Shown here piece after piece: positions 17,555-28,896 of a stretch of DNA of 64,000 nt. The translations under genes and the position numbers were made by a program. Position 1 is the stretch's first letter. Every line of letters begins with the position of its first letter. The notes beneath the pieces are model-generated. The model saw only the letters and a program-made list of their open reading frames with translations, had not been told where the DNA came from and did not search any database. Origin of the DNA: Aeriscardovia sp. (lineage in GTDB: Bacteria; Actinomycetota; Actinomycetes; Actinomycetales; Bifidobacteriaceae); assembly GCA_017405305.1 (NCBI GenBank), contig JAFRAT010000008.1, forward strand, positions 62,001-126,000. Reading direction: 5' to 3'.

Positions 17555-17659
17555 TCGTTTGTGTATACTGAAAACGCGTTCGACCACGGCTCCGTTCTGG
17601 CTGCTGGCGACGACGGTTCTACCGTGAGAGCGTCCATCTTTTCGTGAAGGAAGGTGCTG

Positions 17660-18793
17660 ATGGCACAGCAGAAAAACAACGGCACGAAGGAAGACCAGCA
17701 GCGCCAGCAACGCGAAGCAGCGCTGAACACGGCTTTGGCTCAAGTCGAGAAGAGCTTCGGCAAGGGTGCCGCCATGAGGCTAGGCGACAAGCCGCGCCGC
17801 GACGTAGAGGTCATTCCTTCCGGTTCGCTGGCACTAGACATGGCTCTGGGCATCGGCGGGTACCCGCGCGGTCGCATCGTCGAAATCTATGGACCGGAGT
17901 CTTCTGGCAAAACCACGCTGGCGCTGCACGCGGTCGCCAACGCTCAGAAGAACGGCGGCGTCGCTGCGTACATCGACGCGGAACACGCCCTTGACCCCGA
18001 GTACGCCAGGAAACTGGGCGTCGACATCGATAACCTCATCATCTCCCAGCCGGATTCCGGCGAACAGGCCCTCGAAATCGCCGATATGCTCGTGCGTTCC
18101 GGCGCGCTCGACATCATCGTCATCGATTCCGTCGCCGCGCTCGTCCCGAAGGCCGAGATCGAAGGAGACATGGGCGACAGCCACGTCGGCCTCCAGGCAC
18201 GTCTGATGAGCCAGGCACTACGCAAGATGACCGGCGCCCTCGATCAGGCGAACACGACCGCGATCTTCATCAACCAGCTGCGCGAGAAGATCGGTGTCTT
18301 TTTCGGCAGTCCGGAGACGACAACCGGTGGCAAGGCGCTGAAGTTCTACGCCTCCGTCCGCATGGACATCCGCCGTATCCAGACGCTGAAGAACGGCGAC
18401 GAAGCAGTCGGCAACAGAACGCGCGCGAAAGTCGTCAAAAACAAGATGGCTCCGCCGTTCAAAACCGCCGAGTTCGACATCACGTACGGCCATGGCATCT
18501 CCCGCGAAGGCTCCACGATCGACATGGGCATCGAGACCGGCATCATCAAGAAGTCCGGCTCTTGGTTCACGTACCAGGGCGACCAGCTGGGACAGGGCCG
18601 CGAGAACGTCCGCAAGTTCCTTGAGGACAATCCGGCTCTCACCGACGAGGTCGAGCGCAAGATTAAGCGGAAGTACGGCCTGCTTCCGCCCGATGAGCCA
18701 GTGGAAAGAGAAGCAGCGAAGTCGGAGAGGCCAGCTTCCGGTGCCGCGACTGCGACGAACGCTGTTGAGAACGCGAGAACCGAGAAGAAATGA
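17660..18793 (+). CDS. recA: Recombinase RecA
   Basis: The 377-aa strand-exchange protein of homologous recombination and co-protease for LexA. The P-loop GPESSGKTT is near residue 78, the LexA-type coprotease region and [21 protein letters not shown]2 loop are intact, and the C-terminus is a charged, Ala-rich tail. The ATG at 17660 with GAAGGAAGG upstream is preferred over a GTG two codons earlier. SOS control is indicated by the box at 17539. recX follows 21 bases later. Confidence 0.98.
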   Translation: MAQQKNNGTKEDQQRQQREAALNTALAQVEKSFGKGAAMRLGDKPRRDVEVIPSGSLALDMALGIGGYPRGRIVEIYGPESSGKTTLALHAVANAQKNGGVAAYIDAEHALDPEYARKLGVDIDNLIISQPDSGEQALEIADMLVRSGALDIIVIDSVAALVPKAEIEGDMGDSHVGLQARLMSQALRKMTGALDQANTTAIFINQLREKIGVFFGSPETTTGGKALKFYASVRMDIRRIQTLKNGDEAVGNRTRAKVVKNKMAPPFKTAEFDITYGHGISREGSTIDMGIETGIIKKSGSWFTYQGDQLGQGRENVRKFLEDNPALTDEVERKIKRKYGLLPPDEPVEREAAKSERPASGAATATNAVENARTEKK

Positions 18794-18814
18794 CTGTCGC
18801 CGGAGGCGTTCCCC

Positions 18815-19348
18815 GTGATTGACGCCCGTGATTTTCTGCGGAAGCATGGCGCCGCTGCCTCGGATGCAGCGCCATCGTCGTCTGCCGTCGGCAAGCCGGA
18901 CGACGAACGGCAGCGGTGCTATGCGGCAGCCGTAAAGTCGCTTGACGCTGCTGGAGCCAATGAAAACGGCCTGCGCCGGCGTCTGCGCCGCAAAGCGTAT
19001 TCGGTTCAGGCCATTGACGACGCCGTGAACAGGCTGACACGGCTCGGGTTCCTCAACGACGAAGAGTACGCGGAGTCTCTGTGCCGACGCTGCGTACGGC
19101 GGAGAATGGGAGAGCAGGGTTTCCTGCGCCAGTGCCGCGCCAAGGGCGTCGATCCGGCAACGGCCCGGAGAATCGCCGCCGAGGCCAGTGACCAAGGCCT
19201 GTTCGAACGGTCGGCGGAAGCCTTTGCCACGGACTTGGCGTCCAAAACAGCGGCCGACGATGCGCAGGCGCGCCGTCGACGTCTCTCCTCTGCAATCCGC
19301 GCCAAAGGGCAGGACTGGGTTCTTGTCCGCAAATATCTAGATTTCTGA
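18815..19348 (+). CDS. recX: Regulatory protein RecX
   Basis: A 177-aa modulator that binds and restrains RecA filaments. Two RecX helical repeats are visible: NGLRRRLRRKAYSVQAIDDA with VNRLTRLGFLNDEEYAESLC, and RRMGEQGFLRQCRAKGVDPA further on. The GTG start at 18815 follows GGAGG by nine bases. Position after recA is the standard one and implies co-transcription. Confidence 0.9.
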   Translation: MIDARDFLRKHGAAASDAAPSSSAVGKPDDERQRCYAAAVKSLDAAGANENGLRRRLRRKAYSVQAIDDAVNRLTRLGFLNDEEYAESLCRRCVRRRMGEQGFLRQCRAKGVDPATARRIAAEASDQGLFERSAEAFATDLASKTAADDAQARRRRLSSAIRAKGQDWVLVRKYLDF

Positions 19349-19444
19349 TGCAACGCTGACGACTAACAGGCCAGGAGGCATGCTCAAACGCGTTGGGTGC
19401 GCCAAAAAAGCAAAGGCGCTGCACAGGCGCTGAGAAAAGGAAAC

Positions 19445-19792
19445 GAGACCCCTCATACCCCGGGTTCTGTCACGCCGAAGCGTGGATGGCCATCCATCTA
19501 GGCCAACCGTTGCCGGTTGGCTCAAGCGGTCTACCCGGATGCGGAACGAGCAGTTCCCTGGCATCCTGCTTGACCTTGCTCCCGATGAGGCTTGCCATGC
19601 GGCCCGTGTTACCACAGGCCCGGTGGTCTCTTGCACCGCCGTTTCACCCTTACCTCGGAAACCGAGGCGGTCTGTTCTCTGCTGCGCTATCTCTCAGGTC
19701 GCCCTGGGCGGACGTTATCCGCCATCGTTGCTCTGTGGAGCCCGGAAGTTCCTCACAGACGATATGCGTCTCCGCGGCCATCGAGAGGTCTC
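19445..19792 (-). ncRNA. rnpB: RNase P RNA (M1 RNA)
   Basis: Catalytic RNA of tRNA 5'-end maturation, read on the minus strand. Conserved blocks are GAGGAACTTCCGGGCTCC near the 5' end, the GGGTGAAACGGCGGTGCAAG segment (complement of about 19635-19660), GGTAACACGGGCC, and CAGAACCCGGGGTATGAGGG at the 3' end. The ends pair as P1: GAGACCTCTC at the 5' end with GAGGGGTCTC at the 3' end (10 bp with one G-U), which sets the limits given. It lies between recX and hpf, opposite to both. Confidence 0.92.
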
Positions 19793-20012
19793 TGCGCCTA
19801 GAATAGCGGACCCCGTCTACAAGCCGTCGGACCATGTCCACCGCGCGCATTCGGCCAACAAGAAAGTCATAGGCGAAATTCCATCAAGCTGTCGGAGGAA
19901 GAACAGGCCACGCGCTGTCGGAACGAAGCCGGAACCGGTATCGTGGAAAGCAGCCTCGAGGCGGTAAACCGCGGAGCAGTCGAGCTGCTCTCTTCATGAC
20001 AGGAGGTTCGCT

Positions 20013-20663
20013 ATGGACATCGTCATCACTGGACGCCGGACGAAGGTCTCCGAGAAGTTCCGCACGGCCGTCGATTCGAAATCGAAGCGCATCGCCGCGA
20101 TCGCTCCGGACGCCGACCGCGTGCAGATCGTCGTGACGCACGAGGGCAATCCACGCCAAGCGGACACCGCTATCAAGGTCGAGATCACCGTTTTCGCCGG
20201 ACGAGACATCGCCCGCGCCGAAGCCTCCAGCGCCGATGCCATCAGCGCACTGGACCTGGCTTTGGACAAACTGACCATCCGCTTGCGCCGCTTGCGCGAC
20301 CGGAGGAAAAGCCATCATCAGGACCGAGATCGCGCCAGCAGAAAGCCACTGGACACCGCTGGCGATATGCCGTCGCTGCCGGAAGATGCCGGTTCCACGG
20401 GCACCGGATCTGTCCCGCTAGGCGCCGAGCCGCTGGATGCGGACGGCGAATCCGTGGAAGTGCGGTTGGGCGAGACGCCGATCCGCATCCGCCGCAAGCT
20501 CCACCGCGCGCGTCAGATGACCATCGAGGAAGCGCTGTACGAGATGGAGCTGAGTGACCACGACTTTTACCTGTTTGTCAACGCCGAGACGAGACGCCCG
20601 GCCGTGGTGTACCGTCGCCATGGGTGGAGCTACGGCGTTTTCGAGATCGACAGCGAGGAGTAA
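20013..20663 (+). CDS. hpf: Ribosome hibernation promoting factor, long form
   Basis: A 216-aa protein of the long HPF/RaiA class that dimerises and silences 70S ribosomes in stationary phase. The N-terminal S30AE domain (MDIVITGRRTKVSEKFRTAV to about residue 105) is joined by a variable linker to the C-terminal dimerisation domain (IRRKLHRARQMTIEEALYEM then DFYLFVNAETRRPAVVYRR). ACAGGAGG precedes the start. It stands alone between rnpB and secA. Confidence 0.94.
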   Translation: MDIVITGRRTKVSEKFRTAVDSKSKRIAAIAPDADRVQIVVTHEGNPRQADTAIKVEITVFAGRDIARAEASSADAISALDLALDKLTIRLRRLRDRRKSHHQDRDRASRKPLDTAGDMPSLPEDAGSTGTGSVPLGAEPLDADGESVEVRLGETPIRIRRKLHRARQMTIEEALYEMELSDHDFYLFVNAETRRPAVVYRRHGWSYGVFEIDSEE

Positions 20664-20872
20664 CCCCCGTCTCTGGTGACCCCACGGGAGACGCCCGGCC
20701 GTTTCCTGTGGGAACCCTTCACGGTTCGTGGCCGGAAAACGCGACGTCGACACCGGGAAGCCTGTCATTTCAGTACCGGCCGTGGCGTCTTTTCCGAGTC
20801 CCTGAAATCCCGCCTGCCGCGTAGCATGGGGAGGAGTACAGCCCGCAGTGTGTGTAACGACAGGAGTTCCAA

Positions 20873-23779
<2,907 letters not shown>

Positions 23780-23833
23780 CTTTGGGGCCGCGGCCAGCAT
23801 CGAAGATCGACATCGACACGAAGGTGTGGGGAT

Positions 23834-24793
23834 ATGTACGCTTTGGGAATCGACATCGGCGGAACGAAAATCGCGTCGGGCGTGTACGACGACGGACATC
23901 ATCTGATCCAGGAATGGCATGTCCCCACGCCGCGGACGGCGGCAGCCATCGACCAGCAGCTGGTGGTGTCCTACGAGCAGGCCAAGCAGATGGCTCCCAT
24001 TGCCGCCGTCGGAATCTCCGCCGCTGGCAACGTCAAGGCGGATCGGCGCACAATGTCCTTCTCGGCCAACATTCCGGCGTGGATCGACTACCCGTTGGCG
24101 GGAAAACTCGAGACCGCCATCGGTCACGAGTGTCCGGTGATTGTAGAGAACGACGCCAATTCTGCCGGCTGGGGCGAGTTCATGTGCGGCATCGGCGTCG
24201 GCAGCCGCAACATGGTGATGCTGACCGTCGGAACGGGTCTCGGCGCGGCTTTCGTGCTTGACCGGCACCTGTACCGCGGATCTTTCGGCATGGCTGCCGA
24301 GGCCGGGCATTTTCCGATGGTGCCGGACGGGCGTTTTTGCGGCTGCGGACTGTCCGGCTGCGCCGAGAAGTACGTGTCGGGTCCTGCGCTTGAGGCCTTC
24401 GCGCAGGCCTTCGTCCGACGCGATCCGGTCGCCGGGAAACATTTGGTGTCCATGGCCGGAGGCGACGTGACGGCTATTTCCGGCCAGATGATTTCCGAAG
24501 CGGCCGCGGACGGCGATCCGGTGGCCATCGAAGCGTTCGGCTGGGTGGGGCAGTGGCTGGGCCGGACGATGGCCGCCATCTCCGCGCTGCTGGATCCGGA
24601 TCTGTTCGTCGTTGGCGGCGGTCTGTCCGCGGCAGGCGACATCCTGCTCGAACCTGCCCGCCGCAGTTATGCGCGCTACCTGCAGGCCGCCCGGTACCGG
24701 CCTCACGCAGGCATCGTCGCCGCTTCCGCTGGGTGGCGGGCCGGTATGCTCGGCGTCGCCGATTTGGCGATGCGCGAAATCTCGCAGCGATGA
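23834..24793 (+). CDS. ROK family sugar kinase, probably glucokinase
   Basis: A 319-aa kinase of the ROK family, which phosphorylates glucose or N-acetylated hexoses using ATP. The N-terminal phosphate-binding loop GIDIGGTKIASGV is at residues 5-17; a second glycine-rich motif LTVGTGLGAAFV and the zinc-binding CGCGLSGCAEKYVSG near residue 170 are present. No DNA-binding domain precedes it, so it is an enzyme rather than a NagC-type repressor. It starts 55 bases after secA and ends at a strong terminator. The substrate cannot be told from sequence alone. Confidence 0.88.
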   Translation: MYALGIDIGGTKIASGVYDDGHHLIQEWHVPTPRTAAAIDQQLVVSYEQAKQMAPIAAVGISAAGNVKADRRTMSFSANIPAWIDYPLAGKLETAIGHECPVIVENDANSAGWGEFMCGIGVGSRNMVMLTVGTGLGAAFVLDRHLYRGSFGMAAEAGHFPMVPDGRFCGCGLSGCAEKYVSGPALEAFAQAFVRRDPVAGKHLVSMAGGDVTAISGQMISEAAADGDPVAIEAFGWVGQWLGRTMAAISALLDPDLFVVGGGLSAAGDILLEPARRSYARYLQAARYRPHAGIVAASAGWRAGMLGVADLAMREISQR

Positions 24794-24798
24794 CGCGT

Positions 24799-24830
24799 GG
24801 TCCGCCGCCCGGACAGGCGGCGGACCCTTT
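24799..24830 (+). terminator. Intrinsic terminator after the ROK kinase
   Basis: GGTCCGCCGCC pairs perfectly with GGCGGCGGACC around a six-base loop, followed by CTTTTC. It ends the secA-ROK segment before the bile salt hydrolase. Confidence 0.85.
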
Positions 24831-24988
24831 TCTTTCCCGTTTCCCTTCCGTGGATCCCCAGACGGCGTTCGCTGACGCCGCGCCTTCCCAGTAGCCGCGT
24901 TTATACTGCAGAGGACAGAGGAGCGCTAGCATCGGACGGCTGTCGGCGCGTCATCCCTTTGAACCGTCCATGAAGGAATCACGAGACC

Positions 24989-25969
24989 ATGTGCACGTCA
25001 GCTACTTTCACCGGTGACGAGGATCATTACGTCGGCCGCAACCTCGACTTCGAGATAAGCTACGGCCAGCAGATCGTCGTCATGCCGCGCAATTACAGCC
25101 TTCCGTTCCGTCATATGCCGGATCAGGCGCGTCATTACGCCATGATCGGCATGGCGGCCGTCTCCGGCGGCTATCCGCTGTTCTTCGACGCCACCAATGA
25201 GTACGGGCTGAGCATGGAAGGCCTCATGTATGCCGGCAATGCCGTCTACATGCCGTTCAAAGATGGGATGGACAATCTCAGCTCCTTCGAACTCATCCCT
25301 TGGTTGCTGTGCCAGTGCAAGACAGTCGACGAAGCAATTCCGCTGCTCGAACGCATCAACGTGCTGGACGAGGATTTCGCGCCGTCCATGCCGCAATCCC
25401 CGGAGCATTATCTGCTGGCCGATCAGCACCGTTGCGTGACCGTCGAACCGGATGGCGACGGTTTGCATTGGTACGAGAACCCGGCAGGTGTGATGACCAA
25501 CAACCCGAAGTTCCCGCAGCAGCTGTTCAACCTTAACAACTACGCGGATGTCAGCCCAAGAAACCCGGAGAACCGTTTCGGCAGCAGGCTTCCGCTTGAC
25601 CCGTCATACAGCCGAGGCCTGGGGACGCGCAACCTTCCAGGCGGCATGGATTCCATGTCACGTTTCGTCAAAATCGCTTTCGCGGCCGCCAACGCCACCA
25701 TCGAGCAAGGAGAGGAAGCCAACGTGGGTCAGTTCCTCCACATCCTGCATTCCGTCGAGCAGCCCAAAGGCCTGGACGAGGTCGATGGCGGTAAATCCGA
25801 ATACACGATCTACTCCAGCTGCTGCAACATGGACAAAGGAATCTACTATTACACGACGTACTACGCGAACCAGATCAACGCGGTCGACATGCATCGCGAC
25901 GATCTCGATTCCGCCGAGCTGGCATGCCATCCGTTCGTCGACGCGCAGAAGATTAATTGGGAGAACTGA
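24989..25969 (+). CDS. bsh: Choloylglycine (bile salt) hydrolase
   Basis: A 326-aa Ntn-hydrolase that cleaves the amide bond of conjugated bile salts. The nucleophile is Cys2, exposed after Met removal (MCTSATF); Arg17 and Asp20 in VGRNLDFE, TNNPKFPQQLFNLNNY with the conserved Asn, and GGMDSMSRFVK with the conserved Arg match the family's catalytic set. The motifs YTIYSSCCNMDKGIYYY and the ending QKINWEN resemble, from memory, the bile salt hydrolases of lactobacilli and enterococci more than the common B. longum type. It is followed after two bases by an HdeD-like gene, and a carrier lies convergent downstream. Confidence 0.94.
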   Translation: MCTSATFTGDEDHYVGRNLDFEISYGQQIVVMPRNYSLPFRHMPDQARHYAMIGMAAVSGGYPLFFDATNEYGLSMEGLMYAGNAVYMPFKDGMDNLSSFELIPWLLCQCKTVDEAIPLLERINVLDEDFAPSMPQSPEHYLLADQHRCVTVEPDGDGLHWYENPAGVMTNNPKFPQQLFNLNNYADVSPRNPENRFGSRLPLDPSYSRGLGTRNLPGGMDSMSRFVKIAFAAANATIEQGEEANVGQFLHILHSVEQPKGLDEVDGGKSEYTIYSSCCNMDKGIYYYTTYYANQINAVDMHRDDLDSAELACHPFVDAQKINWEN

Positions 25970-25971
25970 CC

Positions 25972-26535
25972 ATGACCGGGGATAGCTGGAACAACGGCAC
26001 TTTCACAAAGGAATACGTTAAACGCATCAGAAAATGGCTCATCGCCGGCGGCGCGGCCAGCGTCCTCGTGGGGCTTCTCGTCCTGTGTCGCCCAGTGCAT
26101 TCCGTTGCCGTGTTCACCGTCGTGCTGGCGGTCTGGTTCGTTCTGCTCGGCATTGCGAGAATCGCTTCGGCGCTCACGGTCAAGGGGATGCCGGCCGGCT
26201 GGCGGACGCTGGACGCGCTGGCTGGCGTGTTCCTTGTGGCGTCCGGATGCCTCGCGGGACGCTACGCGCTTCTCTCCGCCGGCGTTTTGCTGCTGTTCAC
26301 GTCGATCCTGATAGGCATCAGCTGGATATTCGAAGGCGTTCTGGCGCTGTTTGAATCGGCCGGACCGCTGGGCAGGCTCTGGTCGGCTCTGTCGTCGGCG
26401 CTGTCCATCGCCGGAGGGATCGTCGTGCTGGCATGGCCGATCGGATCGATTACCTTGCTGCTGCGGATCGCCGGCATCGCGCTCGTCGTTTACGGAGCAG
26501 CTGCGATCGCGCGCGGCGCGCGCCTCAAGTCCTGA
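25972..26535 (+). CDS. HdeD/DUF308-like membrane protein
   Basis: A 187-aa protein with about six hydrophobic segments arranged as repeated pairs, the plan of the HdeD/DUF308 family, whose E. coli member is tied to acid resistance. Its start is two bases after the bile salt hydrolase stop, so the genes are co-transcribed. That pairing suggests, as inference, a role in coping with the free bile acid or acid stress created by deconjugation. It ends in a bidirectional terminator. Confidence 0.8.
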   Translation: MTGDSWNNGTFTKEYVKRIRKWLIAGGAASVLVGLLVLCRPVHSVAVFTVVLAVWFVLLGIARIASALTVKGMPAGWRTLDALAGVFLVASGCLAGRYALLSAGVLLLFTSILIGISWIFEGVLALFESAGPLGRLWSALSSALSIAGGIVVLAWPIGSITLLLRIAGIALVVYGAAAIARGARLKS

Positions 26536-26573
26536 CGGAACACTGTCGTCCGTAGAATTCATAGAAGAAACAA

Positions 26574-26614
26574 GATGGACCGGGGCGTGGCTTCAAGCCA
26601 CGCCCCGGTCCATC
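26574..26614. terminator. Bidirectional terminator between the HdeD-like and MFS genes
   Basis: GATGGACCGGGGCGTGG pairs exactly with CCACGCCCCGGTCCATC around CTTCAAG. It lies between two convergent genes and can serve both. Confidence 0.85.
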
Positions 26615-26630
26615 CACGTTCAGGAAAAAA

Positions 26631-28010
26631 TCAGACCTGCGCTTCCTCGACGGTAGTCCCGGAATCGATGACCAAATCGATTTTCTTGATAGGACGGTTG
26701 TAGAAGAGGATGAGGCCGACGATGGCGGACAACCCGAAAACGATGATGACGATCATCAGGACAGGGTGGTAGTTGCGTCCGCACCAGTCGTAGATGTACC
26801 CGTACAGGCCGGTCGTGATGGAGACGGTCAGATAGGCGAACACGTTGACTCTGGACAGGATCTTAGCGTAATCCTTGCCGCCGAAGGACTGGCGGATGAT
26901 CCAGGGGACAATGATGCCGAGCGTGCCGGTGCCGGAGCCTGCGAAGAAGGCCGCGATCCATGCCCATGGGTAGGCGTGGGTGCAGAAGAGGCCGATCCAG
27001 CCGAGAATGCCGGGGATGGACAGGCAGCAGACAGCCGCCCACGTCGGAAGCTTGTCGAGGAGGATTCCGGCGTAGGTCTTGCCGACGAAGGAACCGAGCG
27101 TCGCGCAGGAGCAGATGGTCGCCGCGGTGATGGCGGCGAGTCCCGCGCGTTCCTGGTACGGCTGCATGTACGAGTCGAAGCCGCGGACCGCTTCGTAAAG
27201 AACGAAGGCGAGGACCGCGAGGACGAACGCGCCGGAGCGGAACGCCTGCTTGGCGCTCATGCCGCTTTGCGGCGCTGTCTGGATTTTCACTCCGCTCCTC
27301 AGGAGCTTTTCCTCGCCCCAAGCGTATTCGCCTCTGGCGTGGTTAGGTTTGAAATCGATGACGAAGAGCGTGAACGGCAGGAGGAAGACGGCGAATGCCA
27401 GGCCGATGGCGACGTATCCACCGCGCCAGGTGAAGGTTTTGATCAGCCACACTGCAAGAGGCTGGAAAATCGTGCCGCCCAGCGCGGTGAAGCCGAACAT
27501 GAAGCTGAGCACCATGCCGAACTTGTCCGCGAACCAGTTGGACAGGAGCACCGTCGGCGCCAGCAGGAGCGGAACGGTGTAGAAAAGGCCGATGAGGCCC
27601 ATGAGGATGTACATCTGCCAAAGGCTCTGGGCGAAATAGCAGCACATGTAGCAGATGGCGCAGCAGGCGACGGACGCGGACATTAGGAGGCGCGTGTTGA
27701 TTTTCTCCATGAGGTGTCCGCCGAAAATGAGGACGACCGCGGAGGTCAGCAGCTGGATGGTGATCATGAGGGACACTTTGTCTTGCGGCGCGTTGAACGC
27801 GTGGCGCAGCGCCTTGTAGAACTGTCCGCGGGTATCGCCCTCGAGTCCGAGGCCGATGAAACTGATCATGCAGCAGCCGGCGAAAATCCACCATGGCTTG
27901 TACTTGTGCTTGTTCGGAACCATTTGCATGTTCGATGGATTGCTGTTATCCTGGGCACTTCCCTTCGAGGAAGCCCCGGAAAGCGATCCAGCGGTCGGCG
28001 TGTTTGCCAT
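26631..28010 (-). CDS. Major facilitator superfamily transporter (OFA/MCT-like)
   Basis: A 459-aa protein with a hydrophilic N-terminus of about 35 residues and twelve predicted membrane segments. The loop after segment 4 to 5 (LLSNWFADKFGMVLSFMFGF) and TTGLYGYIYDWCGRNYHPVL near the end resemble oxalate-formate/monocarboxylate carriers (OFA, TC 2.A.1.11). Substrate is unknown. It is convergent with the bile salt hydrolase pair; a role in carrying organic acids or bile-related compounds is only a guess from context. Confidence 0.82.
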   Translation of the reverse strand: MANTPTAGSLSGASSKGSAQDNSNPSNMQMVPNKHKYKPWWIFAGCCMISFIGLGLEGDTRGQFYKALRHAFNAPQDKVSLMITIQLLTSAVVLIFGGHLMEKINTRLLMSASVACCAICYMCCYFAQSLWQMYILMGLIGLFYTVPLLLAPTVLLSNWFADKFGMVLSFMFGFTALGGTIFQPLAVWLIKTFTWRGGYVAIGLAFAVFLLPFTLFVIDFKPNHARGEYAWGEEKLLRSGVKIQTAPQSGMSAKQAFRSGAFVLAVLAFVLYEAVRGFDSYMQPYQERAGLAAITAATICSCATLGSFVGKTYAGILLDKLPTWAAVCCLSIPGILGWIGLFCTHAYPWAWIAAFFAGSGTGTLGIIVPWIIRQSFGGKDYAKILSRVNVFAYLTVSITTGLYGYIYDWCGRNYHPVLMIVIIVFGLSAIVGLILFYNRPIKKIDLVIDSGTTVEEAQV

Positions 28011-28183
28011 ACGACCCCTTCGTCCTTTTCTGTTTATGGAACGGTGGCGCGACCATCCGCAACATGGCGCGCGCCCTCAACAGGATAAGGGAAGGCGTGG
28101 ATTTTTCCGGGGCGTTTTCTTGAAACGGACAACATTTCACCACAAAAGTAAAGTGATTTAAAAATGCGGCGCGGACTGACCGA

Positions 28184-28801
28184 TCAGCGGCGATGGGGAC
28201 GGAACGCGTCGATCAGCCCTGTGATTCCCAGGACGAGCAGCGCGCCGGAGACGGTTCCCAGCCACCAAGAAAGCGCGGGCACCATGACGCTGGCGACGAT
28301 GCCGAACACTCCGAGCACCAGCAGGATGGTCATGGCGACGATTGTCATGGACGAGCGCGGGATGTGCGGGCCTGGCGGGACGAACCCGCCGCGCCGTTCC
28401 AGGACGTTGTCCGCGTCGAGCCAGCTGGTCTCGAAGTCGCGCGGACCGTGGCCGACGGGGGAACTGGGCGCGCCATGGGATGAGCCGTTTGGCGGGTTCG
28501 GCGGAACGATGAACGCCGAAGGGTCGAACCGCGAGGCGTCGGTTAGCAGACGGCCGGCTTCCGTCCGATCGGATTTCTCAGCCTTTCTGACGAACTTCCT
28601 TGCCGTCCTGCTGGACTCCAGGCCGCCTATCTCGTCCGCGTGATCGGAAAGGAAAGACTCCCAGGAAAAGCTATCAGAACCGGTGGGGCCAGAGCAGTCC
28701 GAGTCGCCGGCAACAGAGGCCTCGCGCCCTGCGTCCGCATCCTTGCTGTCGTCTCCGCCGCGCCGCTCGCCATCGGGCCTGCCTTCATCCGCATCACTCA
28801 T
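28184..28801 (-). CDS. Hypothetical membrane protein with disordered N-terminus
   Basis: A 205-aa protein. The first 130 residues are hydrophilic (Asp, Ser, Gly, Pro-rich) and end in FETSWLDADNVLERRGGFVP; two hydrophobic segments (MTIVAMTILLVLGVFGIVAS and WLGTVSGALLVLGITGLIDA) close the protein with a short basic tail. This plan occurs in actinobacterial proteins of unknown role. The start at 28801 (MSDADEG) is the likely one; the frame extends 17 codons further upstream. Confidence 0.65.
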   Translation of the reverse strand: MSDADEGRPDGERRGGDDSKDADAGREASVAGDSDCSGPTGSDSFSWESFLSDHADEIGGLESSRTARKFVRKAEKSDRTEAGRLLTDASRFDPSAFIVPPNPPNGSSHGAPSSPVGHGPRDFETSWLDADNVLERRGGFVPPGPHIPRSSMTIVAMTILLVLGVFGIVASVMVPALSWWLGTVSGALLVLGITGLIDAFRPHRR

Positions 28802-28896
28802 GGTTCCAGTGTACGCGAGAGCGCTCTTCGCCACAGGCGGCTTCCTGTACAACCGCCGGGTAGCGTGCCTAGACTTGGCGCGCAGGGAGGTCCATC

